From Durusdinium trenchii (taxonomy: Eukaryota; Sar; Dinophyceae; Suessiales; Symbiodiniaceae): a stretch of 64,000 nucleotides of DNA. Made by a program: the position numbers and the translations under genes. Where the stretch lies: NCBI GenBank assembly GCA_963970005.1, contig CAXAMN010003136.1, positions 211,892-275,891 on the forward strand, written 5' to 3'. Positions 10,409-21,735 of this stretch are shown piece after piece (position 1 is the stretch's first letter; every line of letters starts with the position of its first letter). Below the pieces are notes generated by a model that was not told the DNA's origin, ran no database searches, and was given only the letters and a program-made list of their open reading frames with translations.

Positions 10409-13004
10409 GGCCGATCACAAATTGTTTGGGCGTTTCACTGGCTCGAAACCCAGAAGTTGCACTGGGTGGAGGAAACGAGAGACGCTGAGACGAAGAAGGC
10501 TGCTGAGAAGGCGAAGGTCGCGTTGGGCGCCGTTAGCAGCGTCGAATCCGCTGATGGGGTTTGCATTGAAACCATGAAGCCAATCATATTTGCCTTTTTG
10601 AGGCCTTTAGGCAGCATTTCTTGTCTATCCGACCCTACATATCAGCATACGACGGAAGGATTTGGTTCAATTATATTATGTTGAATTCCCTTAGTTATTT
10701 GCCTTTGTTTGATTTTGTTTGTGCAACTTAGAATCGGAGCTGGAGGACCCGGTAGATCCACTTGAAGCGCGCTTCCAGAGATTATACGAGGCACATTGGG
10801 GTTTGGCTGCTTTGGCCTCAAATCCTTTTTTGTTTCGCGATAATGAATCACAATCTCCTGACATTGTCCACGAGTATTCACTAAGAATTATATAAAGAGC
10901 TTTGTTTCCTGCGGTTTCGCCCCCTTCAGGGTGGGGAACTTCATCAGGATGAGAAACTTCATCAGGATGAGAAACTTCATCAGGATGAGAAGCTTCATCA
11001 GGGTGAGAAACTTCATTTTTTGAAAGGGACACTGAAGCAGAAGCAAATCCAGGAGGAAAAGAAGCTGCAGAAGCTGGAGGGGCAGAAGGAAAAGCGGGTG
11101 ACCAAAGTGTCTAGAAGTCCATCTGTTATAATCAGTACCTCAAACGAGTCCAGCTCAGATGAAAGTGAGTCGAAGCAAAGCAGCAGGCAGCCCAAAGATG
11201 GGTCGGAAAGTGAGACTGGATCCGTCGTGGAAGTAAAGCAAGGTGAAAAAGCAAAGAGGACACTGCCAGGGAAGAAGAAAAAACTGCCTTTGCCACTTCA
11301 GTCTTCTCAAGGTCAAATTCACGTCTCAAAGCCCTCTTTGCAGGTGCAAAGCAGTGCAACTGCGAAGTCTTCACAGCCATTGCAGCCAACTTCAGAGGAG
11401 AAAGGGCAATCGAGCGAGACAAAGTCGACACCGGAGCTAGCTTCGAAAGCAAAAGCTCATGCAGACTCCCCACAAAGATGTGCATCTGCTAAGTTTGCGC
11501 AGAAGACATCCAAGCAGCCAACTTCAGAGGAGAAAGGAAAGAGTCACTTGCAGACGAAGTCAGCACCGGAGCCGTCTTCTGAAACAAATGGCGGGGTTCA
11601 CTCGCCGCGACGAAGTGTACCTGCTAAGTCACAGCAGCCATCACAGCAGCTGGCTTCAGAAGAGAAACGGCAGGCTCACTCGCATGAAAAGAGTGAGACA
11701 AAATTGAGGCCGGAGCCAACTTCTGAAGCAAAAGACAAACCTCACTTGCCGCAAAAAGGTGCGCCTGCGAAGTCTGCACAGCAGCTTATTTCGGAAGAGA
11801 AACGGCAGGTTCACTCGAATGAAAAGAGCAGTGAGACAAAGTCCTCACACGAGACAACTACAGAAGGGAAGGGCCGTGCTCACTTGCCACAAAGCAATGC
11901 ACCACAAGCGCCTGTGAAAAAGCAGGTTGACTCAGTCACTTCTGAGGCGAAAGGTCAGATTGAGGAGCCGAAGAGACGATCCAAGTCCAAGATGAAGAAG
12001 GCAAACAAGCCAAGGCAGATGAGCTCTGATTCATCCTCCTCTTCTTCTAGCTCAAGGAGCAAAAGGAGAAGTAAGCGGAAGCCTTCAAGAAAGGCGCATG
12101 GCCGACGGCGGCAAAGATCTCGCCGACGCAGAAGCCATAGTCGCCATAGTCCTTCGAGTTCTTCAAAGAGTTCTTCAAGTCATTCAAGACGTTCCAGGAG
12201 TCGTTCCAGGAGTCGTTCAAAGTCAAGAGGCTCGAGACACCGGGCGAAACGGTCACGTTCCAGAGGTAGAGGGACGCGAAGAAACCCTTCTCCGAGTCCT
12301 TCTCCGCTCAAGAGGAGAAAGGTTAACCTTACTCCCAGAGATCATTCTCATTCTCCGAAGCAGAAAGAAGCTTCAGGCAAGAAGAAGAATCAAGACTCAA
12401 AAGACTCAAAAAAAGCCAAAGATGCAAAAGACTCAAAGGCATCAAAAGGGGCTCCAGCTCGTTTAAAGGCAAGCAAGGATCCTCCAAAGCCAAAGTCACA
12501 AGGAGATGCCTCTGGTCACAAAGGCCACACACGGCGAGATTCTCCATCCGGCTCCTCTGAGAGGGCTTCTCTATCCGAGGAAAAGCGTAACGCTGCAAAG
12601 GAGAAAGCCCTAGAAGCTATGGAAATAATAAAAAGGAAGAAGATTGCAGAGAGTGGGCAACAGAGCTCCACGACTAAGAAGAAGACTCAAAATGAGTCAG
12701 AAAAGAAAAGTAAGAGGAAGTGATAGACTGGCTGGACAGTCATCAATGTAAAATAGTCTGCCGCCACGTGTACGTGCCGAAACCGGCACGCTGCTCACGA
12801 TGCGAGGCTACCGGCCTTTGTTTCCGAAAATGCTCCATTTCAGCAGTCAAAAAGTCAAAAGAGGAGTCCCTCCACTCAGATGGTGATTTGAGTGATTTGT
12901 ACATGGGAAGTGCCAGCAAATTCACACTCCGACTGGCTGAGGTGCATCGCCAAACCTCAGAACAGAGGGAAAATGACCCTTGCGTATGTACTAAAGACAT
13001 CTAA
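10409..13004 (+). CDS. RS-domain (Arg/Ser-rich) nuclear protein, probable splicing-associated factor
   Basis: Best exon chain: 10409-10558 (charged helix, VEETRDAETKKAAEKAKVAL), an exon near 10734-10791 (ELEDPVDPLEARFQRLYEAH), the main exon 10930-12709, and 12844 onward to a TAA at 13004. The main exon opens with four HQDEKL repeats, then about five degenerate 45-residue repeats with the cores PTSEEK, SETKS.PE and HLPQ (11380-11940), a Ser run, and a dense RS/SR domain at 12060-12290 (SRSRSRSKSRGSRHRAKRSR), then a Lys-rich tail. The intron at 12710-12843 has a good GT donor (aaaa|gtaagagg) and keeps frame. Without splicing, the main exon stops at 12723. RS domains bind SR proteins and RNA in nuclear speckles; there is no RRM or cyclophilin domain, so the exact family is open (SRRM-like by style only). 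The true 5' end was not found. Confidence 0.6.
10936..11012 (+). repeat. 18-bp in-frame tandem repeat (HQDEKL)
   Basis: Four copies of gaaacttcatcaggatga, each six codons. It sits directly at the 5' edge of the main RS-gene exon and is in frame with it, so it codes for a short charged repeat and is a likely length polymorphism. Confidence 0.75.
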
Positions 13005-13009
13005 AGACG

Positions 13010-13690
13010 CATTTGTTAGCAGGGCTTGGGAACCCTTAGAGCATTGCATTCTTGTGTATACTGGATATTTGTGTAAGCTCAATGACGGCTATTGCAAGGG
13101 ATGGTGAAGGTGAGAATTCTGACATAGACAACGTACCCTGATGTGAAGCTCACCTACAGCCGCAAGCATTGCCAGGCTCAACTATGTAGTGTAGAGTCCA
13201 AAACTCTCAAGCAGCAGTCCAGCAGCTATAGCAGCTTTTGCAACAGAACAGACCATGCTTTCATATCTCAATATACCTCACAAATATGCTTTCCTTGTAA
13301 GCAGGGTTGGTTTGCAGATGAGTTGGCGACACCAAACCGTCCGACTCCCTTAAGCACACATTCCGCTCCAGCATATGACCCATATGACCCTCATTGTCCC
13401 AGGATTCACAGTTGCGGCTTTACAGAGTGGCATGTTCACACCCTTCCGCTTCAAGCGTTTCCATGCCTAACCTCCCCATGTGCTTTTCCTTTTTTGGTTT
13501 TGGTCCAACATGTTTGCATCGTTGTCAAAGGGAATCTGTTGTCAGAAGTCAGAAGTGCGACACATCGCTATCGATTCCGGTCATAGCCGGACCGTCGATT
13601 CGCTGACCTGTCCTACACCCGGTTTTTTCACCATGCCGACTCCAAAAGGCCCCGATGCGCCGAGGACTTGGTCGCTGCACCGAAGGTGCA
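13010..13690. other. No recognised gene
   Basis: May contain a last exon of the RS gene: a possible donor at 12988 (cttgc|gtatgt) and an acceptor at 13019 are too close together to be convincing. Otherwise nothing supportable. Confidence 0.25.
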
Positions 13691-13691
13691 A

Positions 13692-13856
13692 AATAGCTAC
13701 TAGTAGCGATGCCCTTGTTCCTAGTAGCTTTTTGTTACTAGTAGTACGGCCAGGAGCCCCTAGTAGCGTCCTTGCTCCTAGTAGCGATGCCCTTTGTTAC
13801 TAGTGGGTTCCTAGCAAATGCCCTTAGCTACTAGCTTCTTGTTACTAGCGATGCAC
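13692..13856. repeat. ACTAGT-palindrome repeats (R1)
   Basis: About six units of the gctactagtagcgatgcc type, alternating with cttgttcctagtagctt and gccaggagcccctagtagc. Same variant mix as at 4530-4700 and 36794-36880. Confidence 0.7.
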
Positions 13857-14141
13857 TTGATCAGGTCCATTTCAGTGGGCTCAGAGGTGCGATTGATTAG
13901 CAGCAGGATGCTCAGGACAGAGAGGAAATCAGCTGTGGTACCCGTAGGTGCACACATGTGCACACACCTACGGCGCCTATCCCGTATGGTACCTACTGGT
14001 ACCTACACCGTACACCTATCATACACCATTATACACCTATCGTATCCTATCGTACTGACAAGGCGATGTCGATCCCATTGGCCTGTCCTTCCTTTTATCC
14101 ATTGAGGCCTCTCGAAGGCAATGCGGCTTTGCTTGGGCCAG

Positions 14142-14253
14142 GGAGGTTGGGTTCCGCAAATGGAAGCCACTCTCGGAAAGGCGGGAACAGCTTCTGCTGT
14201 TCTGGATTCACACACATGCAGTGCTACGTTACTGGTGGAAGAACATTAAATGA
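14142..14253 (+). CDS. Candidate terminal exon, basic/aromatic peptide
   Basis: After a clean acceptor (tttgcttgggccag) the frame reads EVGFRKWKPLSERREQLLLF, then WIHTHAVLRYWWKNIK and a stop. It is charged and Trp-rich with no stop before the natural end. Upstream exons were not identified and the family is unknown; at 37 codons chance cannot be excluded. Confidence 0.3.
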
Positions 14254-14361
14254 CTCTCTTTTTCTCTCTCATTCACAGAAATCGTTTTCCCCCAGATAGC
14301 CATAGAATTCGGTGGGATTCATACTCATCCTCATCCCCTTGACTCTCCTTTTTTCTAAATT

Positions 14362-14604
14362 ATGGCGAAAGGAGTTCGAAGGAGCAGGTTGAGGTGGCCC
14401 CAGCTCGAGATGTCTAGTAGACCAGCCACTTTTGTATCTTCACTTAAACTCCGCCCAAGAGAGCGAGACACTCTCCACCATCCCTGTCCAGGTGGGTGTT
14501 GTAGTGGAAGTGCTTCCATCGGGAAACCTACGAATTCAGTGCGGTGGCTCGTTGTCTCGGTCTCAGACGACGGTGAGACGTTGAGACGAAACGAGGTTGG
14601 GTGA
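14362..14604 (+). CDS. Uncharacterised small ORF
   Basis: 80 codons from a true ATG: MAKGVRRSRLRWPQLEMSSR, then an Arg-rich stretch, a Gly/Cys/Ser piece and NSVRWLVVSVSDDGETLRRN. A donor-like gtgggtg near 14491 could end a first exon. No acceptor suitable for spliced-leader trans-splicing lies directly upstream. No known domain. Confidence 0.28.
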   Translation: MAKGVRRSRLRWPQLEMSSRPATFVSSLKLRPRERDTLHHPCPGGCCSGSASIGKPTNSVRWLVVSVSDDGETLRRNEVG

Positions 14605-15070
14605 TGCGGGTAGGTAGGCAAGCCCATAACATCCCATGACACCGGCGCCTTTGGCGCCAGGTGAAAACCCTCCAGAACAATGCCTCTCTTTGGTGGGGGC
14701 GGAAAAGGTGGGGGGGGAAGCTCGTCCCTTGTCGGTAGAGGGTACTTTTCTTCATTTTTGGAAGGCGGTCATGTCGTCCATGTGTGCACATTGGCTCGCA
14801 GCTTTTTTCCCATGCGACTCTCCATTGACGCCGCGCTGTCTCTTTTGCATGTGATTTTGTGCCTTTGGCTCGTGTCTCTCCTCTGTTTGATCCTGTCTGG
14901 TCTCTTTTTCCACTGTTGACGTCTCTGACCTCTTCATTTGCATTCGTTTCCTCGAGATCTTGTTTTGGACTTCACCTTATGCTGCACCTTGGGCCCTAAT
15001 CGTTAGCCTCTCACTCGGTCTGTTCTAGCTACAAGAGTACAGGTTGCATGCACACAGTGCTTTGTTGCAG

Positions 15071-15367
15071 TTTGGTGCTCTGTGAAACGCTTCATGCCAA
15101 AGCAAGTGAAGAGACAAACCAAAGAGAAAGGTGTTGGCTGTATGAATGCAACGGAACGCCGCGTCTACCAGCCAGACAGAACATGAGAGCAAGAGGCGAT
15201 GTCACAGGACAAGAGTTGGCGCTGTTGCTGGAAGTGACATGCGGCAGATGGGAAAGGGCACGTGCAAACGACCCATTTTGGGTCACTTCACTTTCGAGTG
15301 CCCTCCCCACGGCGCTTCGGAAAGACCTTCATTTGTACCACCGGCGCCTCGAGGCGTCGTACCCTAG
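15071..15367 (+). CDS. Small basic protein with zinc-knuckle-like C-terminal exon
   Basis: Exon 1, 15071 to about 15132, follows ctttgttgcag and reads FMPKQVKRQTKEKG. Exon 2, 15248-15367, follows gacatgcggcag and reads MGKGTCKRPILGHFTFECPP, then a Pro-rich tail and a stop. The GHFTFEC piece matches the second half of a CCHC knuckle of the ZCCHC10 type (C-x2-C-x4-GHWTYEC), but the second Cys is Pro here, so metal binding is doubtful. Phase 0 joins the two exons; another exon may lie between them. Confidence 0.38.
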
Positions 15368-15921
15368 TGGGTAGTTGGTTTTGCAGGAAAGCGCAATAAA
15401 TTGATCAACAAGTAATCCGATACACATACGATTTGAAAAGACATATAAAACCACTGGGAGAGATCGGGCTCAAGTTGATTGAGTCCGCGACATGTTCGAA
15501 GTTTGCCGAGTACTGAGGCGGCCTTACATCTACCCACCAGCTCTAATCGCTGAGCACCTGAATGCACAGACAGGGCCGCCGCTCTTTGTGCCACTTGGAG
15601 GAATCTCCCGGTGTGTGTCTTCGTAGAGCTGCAAGGCCAAGACAAAGACAGGAGAAGGGATAGGAAATGTAGCTGAAATGAAACTGTGTTTTGTCAAGAT
15701 GGACGAAACTGTGCGCAATGGAAGAGGTGAGATCCCCAATGCCTGAGTCCCCAGTGCATGGTTGTGTTGGGCTTTGATTATTTTTACCAATTGGGACCCC
15801 CATGATATTTCCGAGAAATTTCATGGAAAGAACACATTGTAACCACATCAATTGTGTGTCAACCGTGACTGTCAACCCGTGTACTTTTACTTTGAACACT
15901 TTCTTTGCGAGGGTTCCCCAG

Positions 15922-16099
15922 ATTGAAGGATCAGTCGAAGTGGAAGGCCATACATGAGGACGATTTGAACACCCTGAGGCTTGATCTCCATCCACACAGT
16001 TTGGTTCGACTGGACACTTCGGGCCAATGTGTGACTTGGCGCCACGAGCAGATGCACAGCAATCACACGATCAGTGCCAGATGGGCGTTGATGAATTGA
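15922..16099 (+). CDS. Candidate terminal exon, uncharacterised
   Basis: Acceptor gagggttccccag, then 58 codons to a stop: LKDQSKWKAIHEDDLNTLRL, DLHPHSLVRLDTSGQCVTWR and HEQMHSNHT. Composition is balanced and charged, unlike the antisense strand. Not recognised; it may belong with the exon chain starting at 16320 if the stop is bypassed by splicing. Confidence 0.38.
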
Positions 16100-16319
16100 T
16101 GGGGATTGATGTGGCCTGCCCACCACATTGAATCTAAACTCCGCTCAAGTGCCTTCTGTTCACATGTGTTTTTCCGCTGCATGTTTTGCCTACCATCGGA
16201 ACGAAACAGTCAGAAAAAACTCTATCACTATTAGCGTCCCTACTAACCATCATGATTGCACAATATTATCAGACAAACACTTGCTTCTATGGTTGAGCGG
16301 AGTTGACCGGCTGTTGCAG

Positions 16320-16913
16320 GCAGTCTGCCGGCGCTCGTTCGAAGGAAACAAGGTGCTTGTGAGATTCACTTCAGAGAACCTCTCGTTCAGTAGCAGATGG
16401 GGGTTGTTCTAAGAAGCCAAGACCTCACTGCTTGTGCAGGTTGAGGAGACGGCTGATGACCAGGAGGTGCCGTTCTCAGGGCAAAAGTTTCACGTCAAAA
16501 GTGATCGTAGCATCGTAGCGTATCCTTAGATTTTTTTTGTCACCAGACTTCACTCACTGTTTCAACGATGTGACAATGTTGCTTGGCTTTGTTTCAGCAT
16601 GTATGAGACTAAGTACTAATTGTATCTATTTGTGGTCTCTATCACTTGTGAGTAATTGTGCGGTCTTTAAGCTGGTCCTCCGGTTCAGGATGATGCCAAT
16701 GCCGCACCCCAATGTCCATCGAGTTTGATCTTGCGGGACTGGCTGCAATCGGTGAGCTTAAGCATTGTTTGCATCTAGGCCTTGGCAGCGTTTTTGACCG
16801 GGCCAAAAGGCTGGGACCGGGACTGGACCCAGAGGAGCAAGCATGCGTCATGTAGCTTTGCGCTTTGGTCAAGTTTGTTGGACGGGTATGTCAACTCGAT
16901 GGAGCTGTTGTAG
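16320..16913 (+). CDS. Four-exon uncharacterised protein C-terminus
   Basis: All four exons join in phase 0: 16320-16352 (AVCRRSFEGNK), 16440-16466 (VEETADDQE), 16689-16751 (DDANAAPQCP then LILRDWLQS) and 16779-16913 (ALAAFLTGPKGWDRDWTQRS to a stop). Introns start gtgcttgtgag, gtgccg and gtgagc and end gcag, tcag and ctag. The 27-nt second exon is unusually small. If the first intron is retained, the frame reads LVRFTSENLSF, faintly like a CUB strand, but I prefer the spliced model. Function unknown. Confidence 0.38.
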
Positions 16914-17107
16914 TCCCATTGAGTAAATGAGTCGTTGGATGACTTCATAGTGCTGCAAACGCAAAGGATTGTTGGCGGAATGCTTACCGTGCAAAAAGGT
17001 CTCTGTCAGGGTCCATTGGCAACCTAGCATGGTAGCCAGAAACGTGTCTCTAATGGTCTCCTCTTCTTTTGAACTCGTATTCTCAAGATTGGTTCGTTCA
17101 GTTCCAG

Positions 17108-17184
17108 GCGAAAAGATTGGTGGCTGGGGTTGCAAAGCGTGCGAGTTCTACCTCTGTGGTGTTTGCAGCCAGTTAGCAGCCTAG
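17108..17184 (+). CDS. Terminal exon with ZZ/RING-like half finger
   Basis: After ttcagttccag the frame reads GEKIGGWGCKACEFYLCGVC and stops four residues later. W-x-C-x2-C-x4-C-x2-C is the typical second half of ZZ-type and dinoflagellate Cys-finger domains (compare the WyCxxCdyDlCxxC consensus). The first half should lie in an upstream exon but was not seen, and the chain ending at 16913 has a stop before it. Zinc binding is inferred from the family. Confidence 0.42.
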
Positions 17185-17189
17185 ACTTC

Positions 17190-17940
17190 GCTGTTTGGCA
17201 AAGGCATGGCAAAGCATGTTCACCTGATGCTAAATTGATCCTTCTTCATTGGGATCACAAGTAGATGGCCCCATGAAGCCTGAGTAAATCAGCCGTCGCG
17301 AACTTGGCGTTTGAGGCCATACCAGGTATCGACCCCACAAAAGCGGAGTGAAGATGGCATTGGCCTCAGCATTGAGGAGCACCCGGAAAGAATATGAAGG
17401 AAAGCTGCGAAGGAGCATAGTGTTTAGGCTTGCATGCCTCGCATTCAAGAGTGCTTGCTTGTGCATGATGGACAGCCTGGTTCAAAAGGAACAAGCCTGT
17501 TGTTCCTCCACCAACCATACAGATTGCACAAATCGTTAAGGTGAAGCACAAGCAGTTGCTGAAGCATCCCTGCGCTTGGGAGCCGCGCCCTCAGCATAGA
17601 GTGTCCAAGAGAATTTCAATAGATTATAACAGAAGAGCTGAAATGTTCATCTTGCAACATGAGCGCAGTATATTCCATTTTCGGAGGCCTCCATGTCAGG
17701 TTTGAGAAAGTACAAATTGAACTGGTACTGCAAGTAGTGCAGCCTAGAAAGTTTATTTTCGACTTCGCACTCATGCGATGACGTGTCGCAAATAGACCCA
17801 GGCCATGTGCAAGTTGCAACATGGGACCAAATGGTTGAACGCCGTGGTCTTGGAGACCCTTGGCGATTCCAAAGTTCGTGTTCACGTGTGCCTTGCAGTT
17901 TTTCTCCATGGTCCTTAGTCGCTGCGTTACATCTTAAATG
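17190..17940. other. No recognised gene
   Basis: An ATG frame at 17354 (MALASALRSTRKEYEGKLRR) looks codon-like but lacks support. Minus-strand frames over 17230-17470 and 17616-18027 are long but have no recognised motif. Confidence 0.25.
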
Positions 17941-17946
17941 TGCCAG

Positions 17947-18054
17947 GTTCCAATGGAGGAGGTCCCTGACCAAGAGTTGGAGGTCACCTCCAGCAAGCTC
18001 AAGCCCACTAGAATCGAGGCCAACCAAGCCACAAACGAGTTGACCTCCAGCTAG
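17947..18054 (+). CDS. Candidate terminal exon, acidic tail
   Basis: Acceptor cttaaatgtgccag, then VPMEEVPDQELEVTSSKLKP, TRIEANQATNELTSS and a stop. A Glu/Thr/Ser-rich hydrophilic C-terminus with no stop before its natural end. Upstream exons not assigned. Confidence 0.38.
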   Translation, partial: VPMEEVPDQELEVTSSKLKPTRIEANQATNELTSS

Positions 18055-18111
18055 CTGGCGCGTGGCCAGCCCGCTGTCCGTGACACTCTGTTAGGCCTTC
18101 GAGCTTTTCAG

Positions 18112-18233
18112 ACATCCTTGCTATCCGGAAGGCCACCGGCCACGGGACCGCCTATGGAACCACTGTGGCAGCGAATACCTATCGCGTATGCATTACTTGG
18201 CGGTCATGTGGCAGTTTTCAGGGGCTCATGTGA
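18112..18233 (+). CDS. Candidate exon, uncharacterised
   Basis: After cgagcttttcag the frame reads ILAIRKATGHGTAYGTTVAA then NTYR, with mostly G or C in third positions. A GT donor sits at 18186 (tatcgc|gtatgc), but the next acceptor is only 36 nt away, too close for an intron, so I keep the frame open to the TGA at 18233. Confidence 0.33.
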
Positions 18234-18239
18234 CACGGA

Positions 18240-19990
18240 AGAAGAGCGTAGAGGTTTTGATCAGCGTCCATTAGCCATCTCGGTCATCCATTGGGCGGTC
18301 AAGGCTTGCACAGGGTTTGCTTTCCCTACGGCCTGCGTGGCACCTTGTTTGGGGAGCCAGTGCGGTGCTCGTCAGATGAGTGCATGCCGGAGTCTGAGTT
18401 TGTCCAATTAAGTCAGTTCTAAAAAAGCGGAATCAGTTCTAAAATAGCGGAGTGGGGAACAGCTCTTGATTGAGCATTGATGTGATGTGGATAGTTTTTC
18501 AATCTGCCAAGGCCAAGATTGGATGATGATTGGGGTGAACACATCTTGTGGGCAAATCATGATTTAATTTAATATGAATTGACTGATTCAATGCTCAGCC
18601 AAGGCCCGGTGGGTGCAGAGGTTGGCAATCAAAGGCCCGCAGCTTTGTCGGCAAAACATTGGCCATTCATGTCCATTCCAACCATGCAGCGGAGATATGT
18701 TCAGTTCTTTCTCTAATAGACTCATCAGTGGACCGAACACTTGCAGTATCTTGCAGTACTGTGCATGACATCTTTGTTTTGTGGCATTTGTTTTCTTGCA
18801 TTTTTGTAGGGGAGGAGTGTTTGTTTGACGTCGCTCATTCATCGTCATATGAGCAACGACTTTTATTCATTCGTTGCCAAAGCAGTCTACAGCACGCTCT
18901 CTCTCTCTCTCTCTAACTGTTTGTCCAACACCAGTATTCGCTGGTGAACGCGATAGGGCCCCCCACATAAGCGAGATACTTTTTTGATGACACTTAAGCA
19001 GTCTGAACGAGATACTGTGACATATTATGTGACATGACCTACTTAAGTAGCTAATTCTAAACGAGATAGGGCCCCCAATAATAGATAATGTATGATAGTG
19101 TGTTTGAGTTTAGTAAGGAATAGATGCGGCGGCTCATATATAGACAGTATATGTTCTTCCTGGGTGCTGAGAAGAAGTGTGCAAGATGCAGCACGGACAG
19201 TGAATTTCCTCATACGAGATGTTTCAGGAGATTTGCAATAGGCCAATGTACTTGTAGTGATCAGCGTCATTCTTCAGCATCCAATACAGACGTTCAGAAC
19301 CTTGTTTGCAAATAATCTCCACAACCGAACAAGGTCGAACAAGTCAGATGAAGATTGACAGACACATATTGGGCACAATTCTTTCAGTTTGCAATTTATA
19401 TATTTATATAGAGCAGCAACAGAGCTTGGCCCAACGTACTCTTCCATGCAAATGTAGGTATTGTACTGTCCTGTGACTGAGTTTGTGTGCAGTGTACTTA
19501 ACTTGTATGATACTATATGCAAGCAAGTTGATGAGGAACACCACCGTTGGGAAAGGCATGGCCCGTGCGCCCGCCTGCCAGGAATCACGGCAGATTGCAT
19601 ACTTCTGCCCGCGGACTGCGTTCCTCCTTTGCGAAAAGTGTACAGAGGTAGGGTCGGGTTATATCACCTGACAGACCTGACAAAGGATTTTGGGAATTTT
19701 GAACATGAGTTCGGTGAAATCGAGAATCGTACACACAGATGCTGGGTGATTCTACATGAGTCTGAGTATTTGTGTGCAAGGCGCCTGAGCTGGGACAGGT
19801 AACAGCCGGGCTCCGAGCAAAAACATATCTGCATACTGCATACTGATGTCCGTCATTGATTAGCTTTGCTTCTCTTTTGCAGCCACCTTCATATAGGATT
19901 TGTAAGTCCTTCAATGCCCAATCTCCGGAACAGTGTGCTCGATTCTGGCTATGTTGCTTTCTTCTGCTCTTGGCAACGACAACGCATCCC
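18240..19990. other. No firmly recognised gene; CT microsatellite
   Basis: Holds a (CT)9 run at 18898-18915 and two copies of gatagggccccc about 120 bp apart (18951, 19066) that may bound a small element. Open frames at 19157-19241 (AARTVNFLIRDVSGDL) and 19527-19645 (YFCPRTAFLLCEKCTE before a donor gtaggg) are possible exons without confirmation. Confidence 0.25.
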
Positions 19991-19993
19991 AAG

Positions 19994-20068
19994 GCACAAA
20001 CTTGTCAACAAGATCTTCAGATGTTGAAAGATCCGGATCCTGGCCGTTCCGCGGTGTGCCAATGCTAG
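19994..20068 (+). CDS. Candidate terminal exon
   Basis: Acceptor acgcatcccaag, then AQTCQQDLQMLKDPDPGRSA, VCQC and a stop. Short and hydrophilic; no family seen. Confidence 0.25.
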   Translation, partial: AQTCQQDLQMLKDPDPGRSAVCQC

Positions 20069-20200
20069 TTACTTGTATTAGCGAAAGCTGAGTTGGTGGA
20101 TTTCGCATGGCCAGGTTGCAGCCAAAAGAATATTGGGATTATGCGGCAAGTCACAACAGGTGCTTCAAGTGGCTTTTATACACAGAGCTTGTGTTGCAAG

Positions 20201-20326
20201 GGTTCTACTGAGTTCAAAAGTGCCCGGAGTGCCGAAGATTTGCGAAATGATATCCTGATCGGACGCAGAGTTTCAATCCCCATCGTCCAGGCCAGAATCC
20301 TCTTCCTGGAAGCAGGCATTTGCTAA
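20201..20326 (+). CDS. Candidate terminal exon, uncharacterised
   Basis: Acceptor agcttgtgttgcaag, then GSTEFKSARSAEDLRNDILI, GRRVSIPIVQARILFLEAGI C and a stop. The alternating charged and hydrophobic pattern looks like a folded domain, but I do not recognise it. Confidence 0.38.
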   Translation, partial: GSTEFKSARSAEDLRNDILIGRRVSIPIVQARILFLEAGIC

Positions 20327-20425
20327 AGCCTCAGTAGTAGAACTTGAACAGTAGATCATCCTGGATCATCCTCTTCGCTTTGACCATGTTACGAAACACG
20401 AATTAGATCTGAAAGATTAGACTCT

Positions 20426-20638
20426 TTGTATGGTAAGGTGATGTGGTTGCAGAAGCTGCTGGGGACTTCGAGGGACTCTACTCTGAGGATACTGGTAGGG
20501 CGTGTGTTGCAGTCTTTTCGCTTGTATGTACATAGCAATCGATTATTATACCAAGAGCGAAAAAGACAAGAAAAAGACAAGAAAGTAGCCATCAAAAACG
20601 ATGAGGACAAAACATCGACACAGCTAAAAGTGTTGTAG
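20426..20638 (+). CDS. Lys-rich ORF, uncharacterised
   Basis: Open for 70 codons and ending in a strongly charged stretch, ERKRQEKDKKVAIKNDEDKT. An acceptor-like tgtgttgcag at 20514 may be the true exon start. The opposite strand is Leu/Phe/Ser-rich, as expected of a shadow. Confidence 0.28.
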   Translation: MYGKVMWLQKLLGTSRDSTLRILVGRVLQSFRLYVHSNRLLYQERKRQEKDKKVAIKNDEDKTSTQLKVL

Positions 20639-21095
20639 GGTAAGCTAGAGGGGTTTTCATACAGCCTCCATGTGTTGCCAGCAATCCAAATGGCCGTGCG
20701 AATTATGCCCGACCGTACTGGTACCATCTGGTACCTAACGAATCCTGTATTGTTGCATCTCTGTGTATTTCCGTATCAACCTGTGTTGTTTTTGGCGGCC
20801 AGGACCAGGCGCAGCGTCCAGGTGTGAGTCTCAAAATCGGTGTGAGAATGGTGTTGGGTCCAGTAAGGCTTTCCAATTTGTGATGTTTTAGCTTTTCACA
20901 TTTGCATTTGGTTGGTTCCAAATCCATTCCAATGAATTTGCAAAACTGGTCTCTAGCCTGAATTGGGTTTTGGGGTAGTTCCGCAATATCAAACAATTCA
21001 ACGTCCAGTACTCATTCTACTCTATTGTTTTGAGGTGCCTTCGGTCTTTTCACGTTCTCAGCCATGTCACAATCGACTTTTCTTCTCTTCGCCAG

Positions 21096-21236
21096 CCTTG
21101 CTGCCGCTCCTCACCCGCCTCGCAGAGTGGCTGTACCTTGTGCGGTGCCCAACCGATCAAGAATGACGTGGCTGACCACGATTCGCATCTTGAGGAGTCC
21201 ATTGATGTTTGGGTCTTTGTCTTATCTAGAATCTAG
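21096..21236 (+). CDS. Candidate terminal exon with C-x2-C-x(n)-H-x2-H spacing
   Basis: After tcttcgccag the frame reads SGCTLCGAQPIKNDVADHDS, HLEESIDVWVFVLSRI and a stop. C-x2-C followed by H-x2-H resembles a small zinc finger, but the spacing is not one I can assign to a family. Confidence 0.35.
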   Translation, partial: PCCRSSPASQSGCTLCGAQPIKNDVADHDSHLEESIDVWVFVLSRI

Positions 21237-21609
21237 ACGGATGAACACCTGCTGACACCTAGTCCATGACAATGATGGCAGACAAGTTTTGGCACCATCA
21301 TCCGTATAAACACTAAACACTAGGACACCCACACTAAACACTTTGGAGTTTGAGTACCAGATGGGACACCCTCCCAGGCGCCCAAGAAGGGCAAGTCTTC
21401 ACGAGTCTTGGTGAACGTGCAGGACCCGCATAGTAGAAATACAGGGTAGTATTCTCAGGTCCAGGCTTGTAGTTGCCTTATCAAAGCATAGTAGAAATAC
21501 AGGGAGGTAGGGCTGTATCTTCAGTTTCTTCAGTTCTAGGGATGGCTTCGAAAGAGTGCAAGACATGCAGGAAAGCTCAGATGCTTTCTCCAGTGTCTAT
21601 GAGGCACTG

Positions 21610-21735
21610 ATAGCGATGGCCTCCAACCGAAGAGCGATGGCCTCCACGCCACCTCCAACCCAAGAGCGATGGCCTCCACCCTAATAGCGATGGCCTCCAA
21701 CCTAAGAGCAATAGCCTCCAACCTAATAGAGATTT
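21610..21735. repeat. 21-bp tandem repeat R2
   Basis: Five to six copies of gcgatggcctccaacctaata with one partial copy. On the minus strand it would read RLEAIAL repeats, but it also occurs at 4482 and 54738 without any gene around it, so it is a dispersed minisatellite. Confidence 0.7.

Noticed and set aside
18184-18221. Splice from 18183 or 18185 to 18222 that would add a Lys-rich tail (AHVTRKKSVEVLISVH)
   Set aside because: It implies a 36-38 nt intron, below what I consider plausible.
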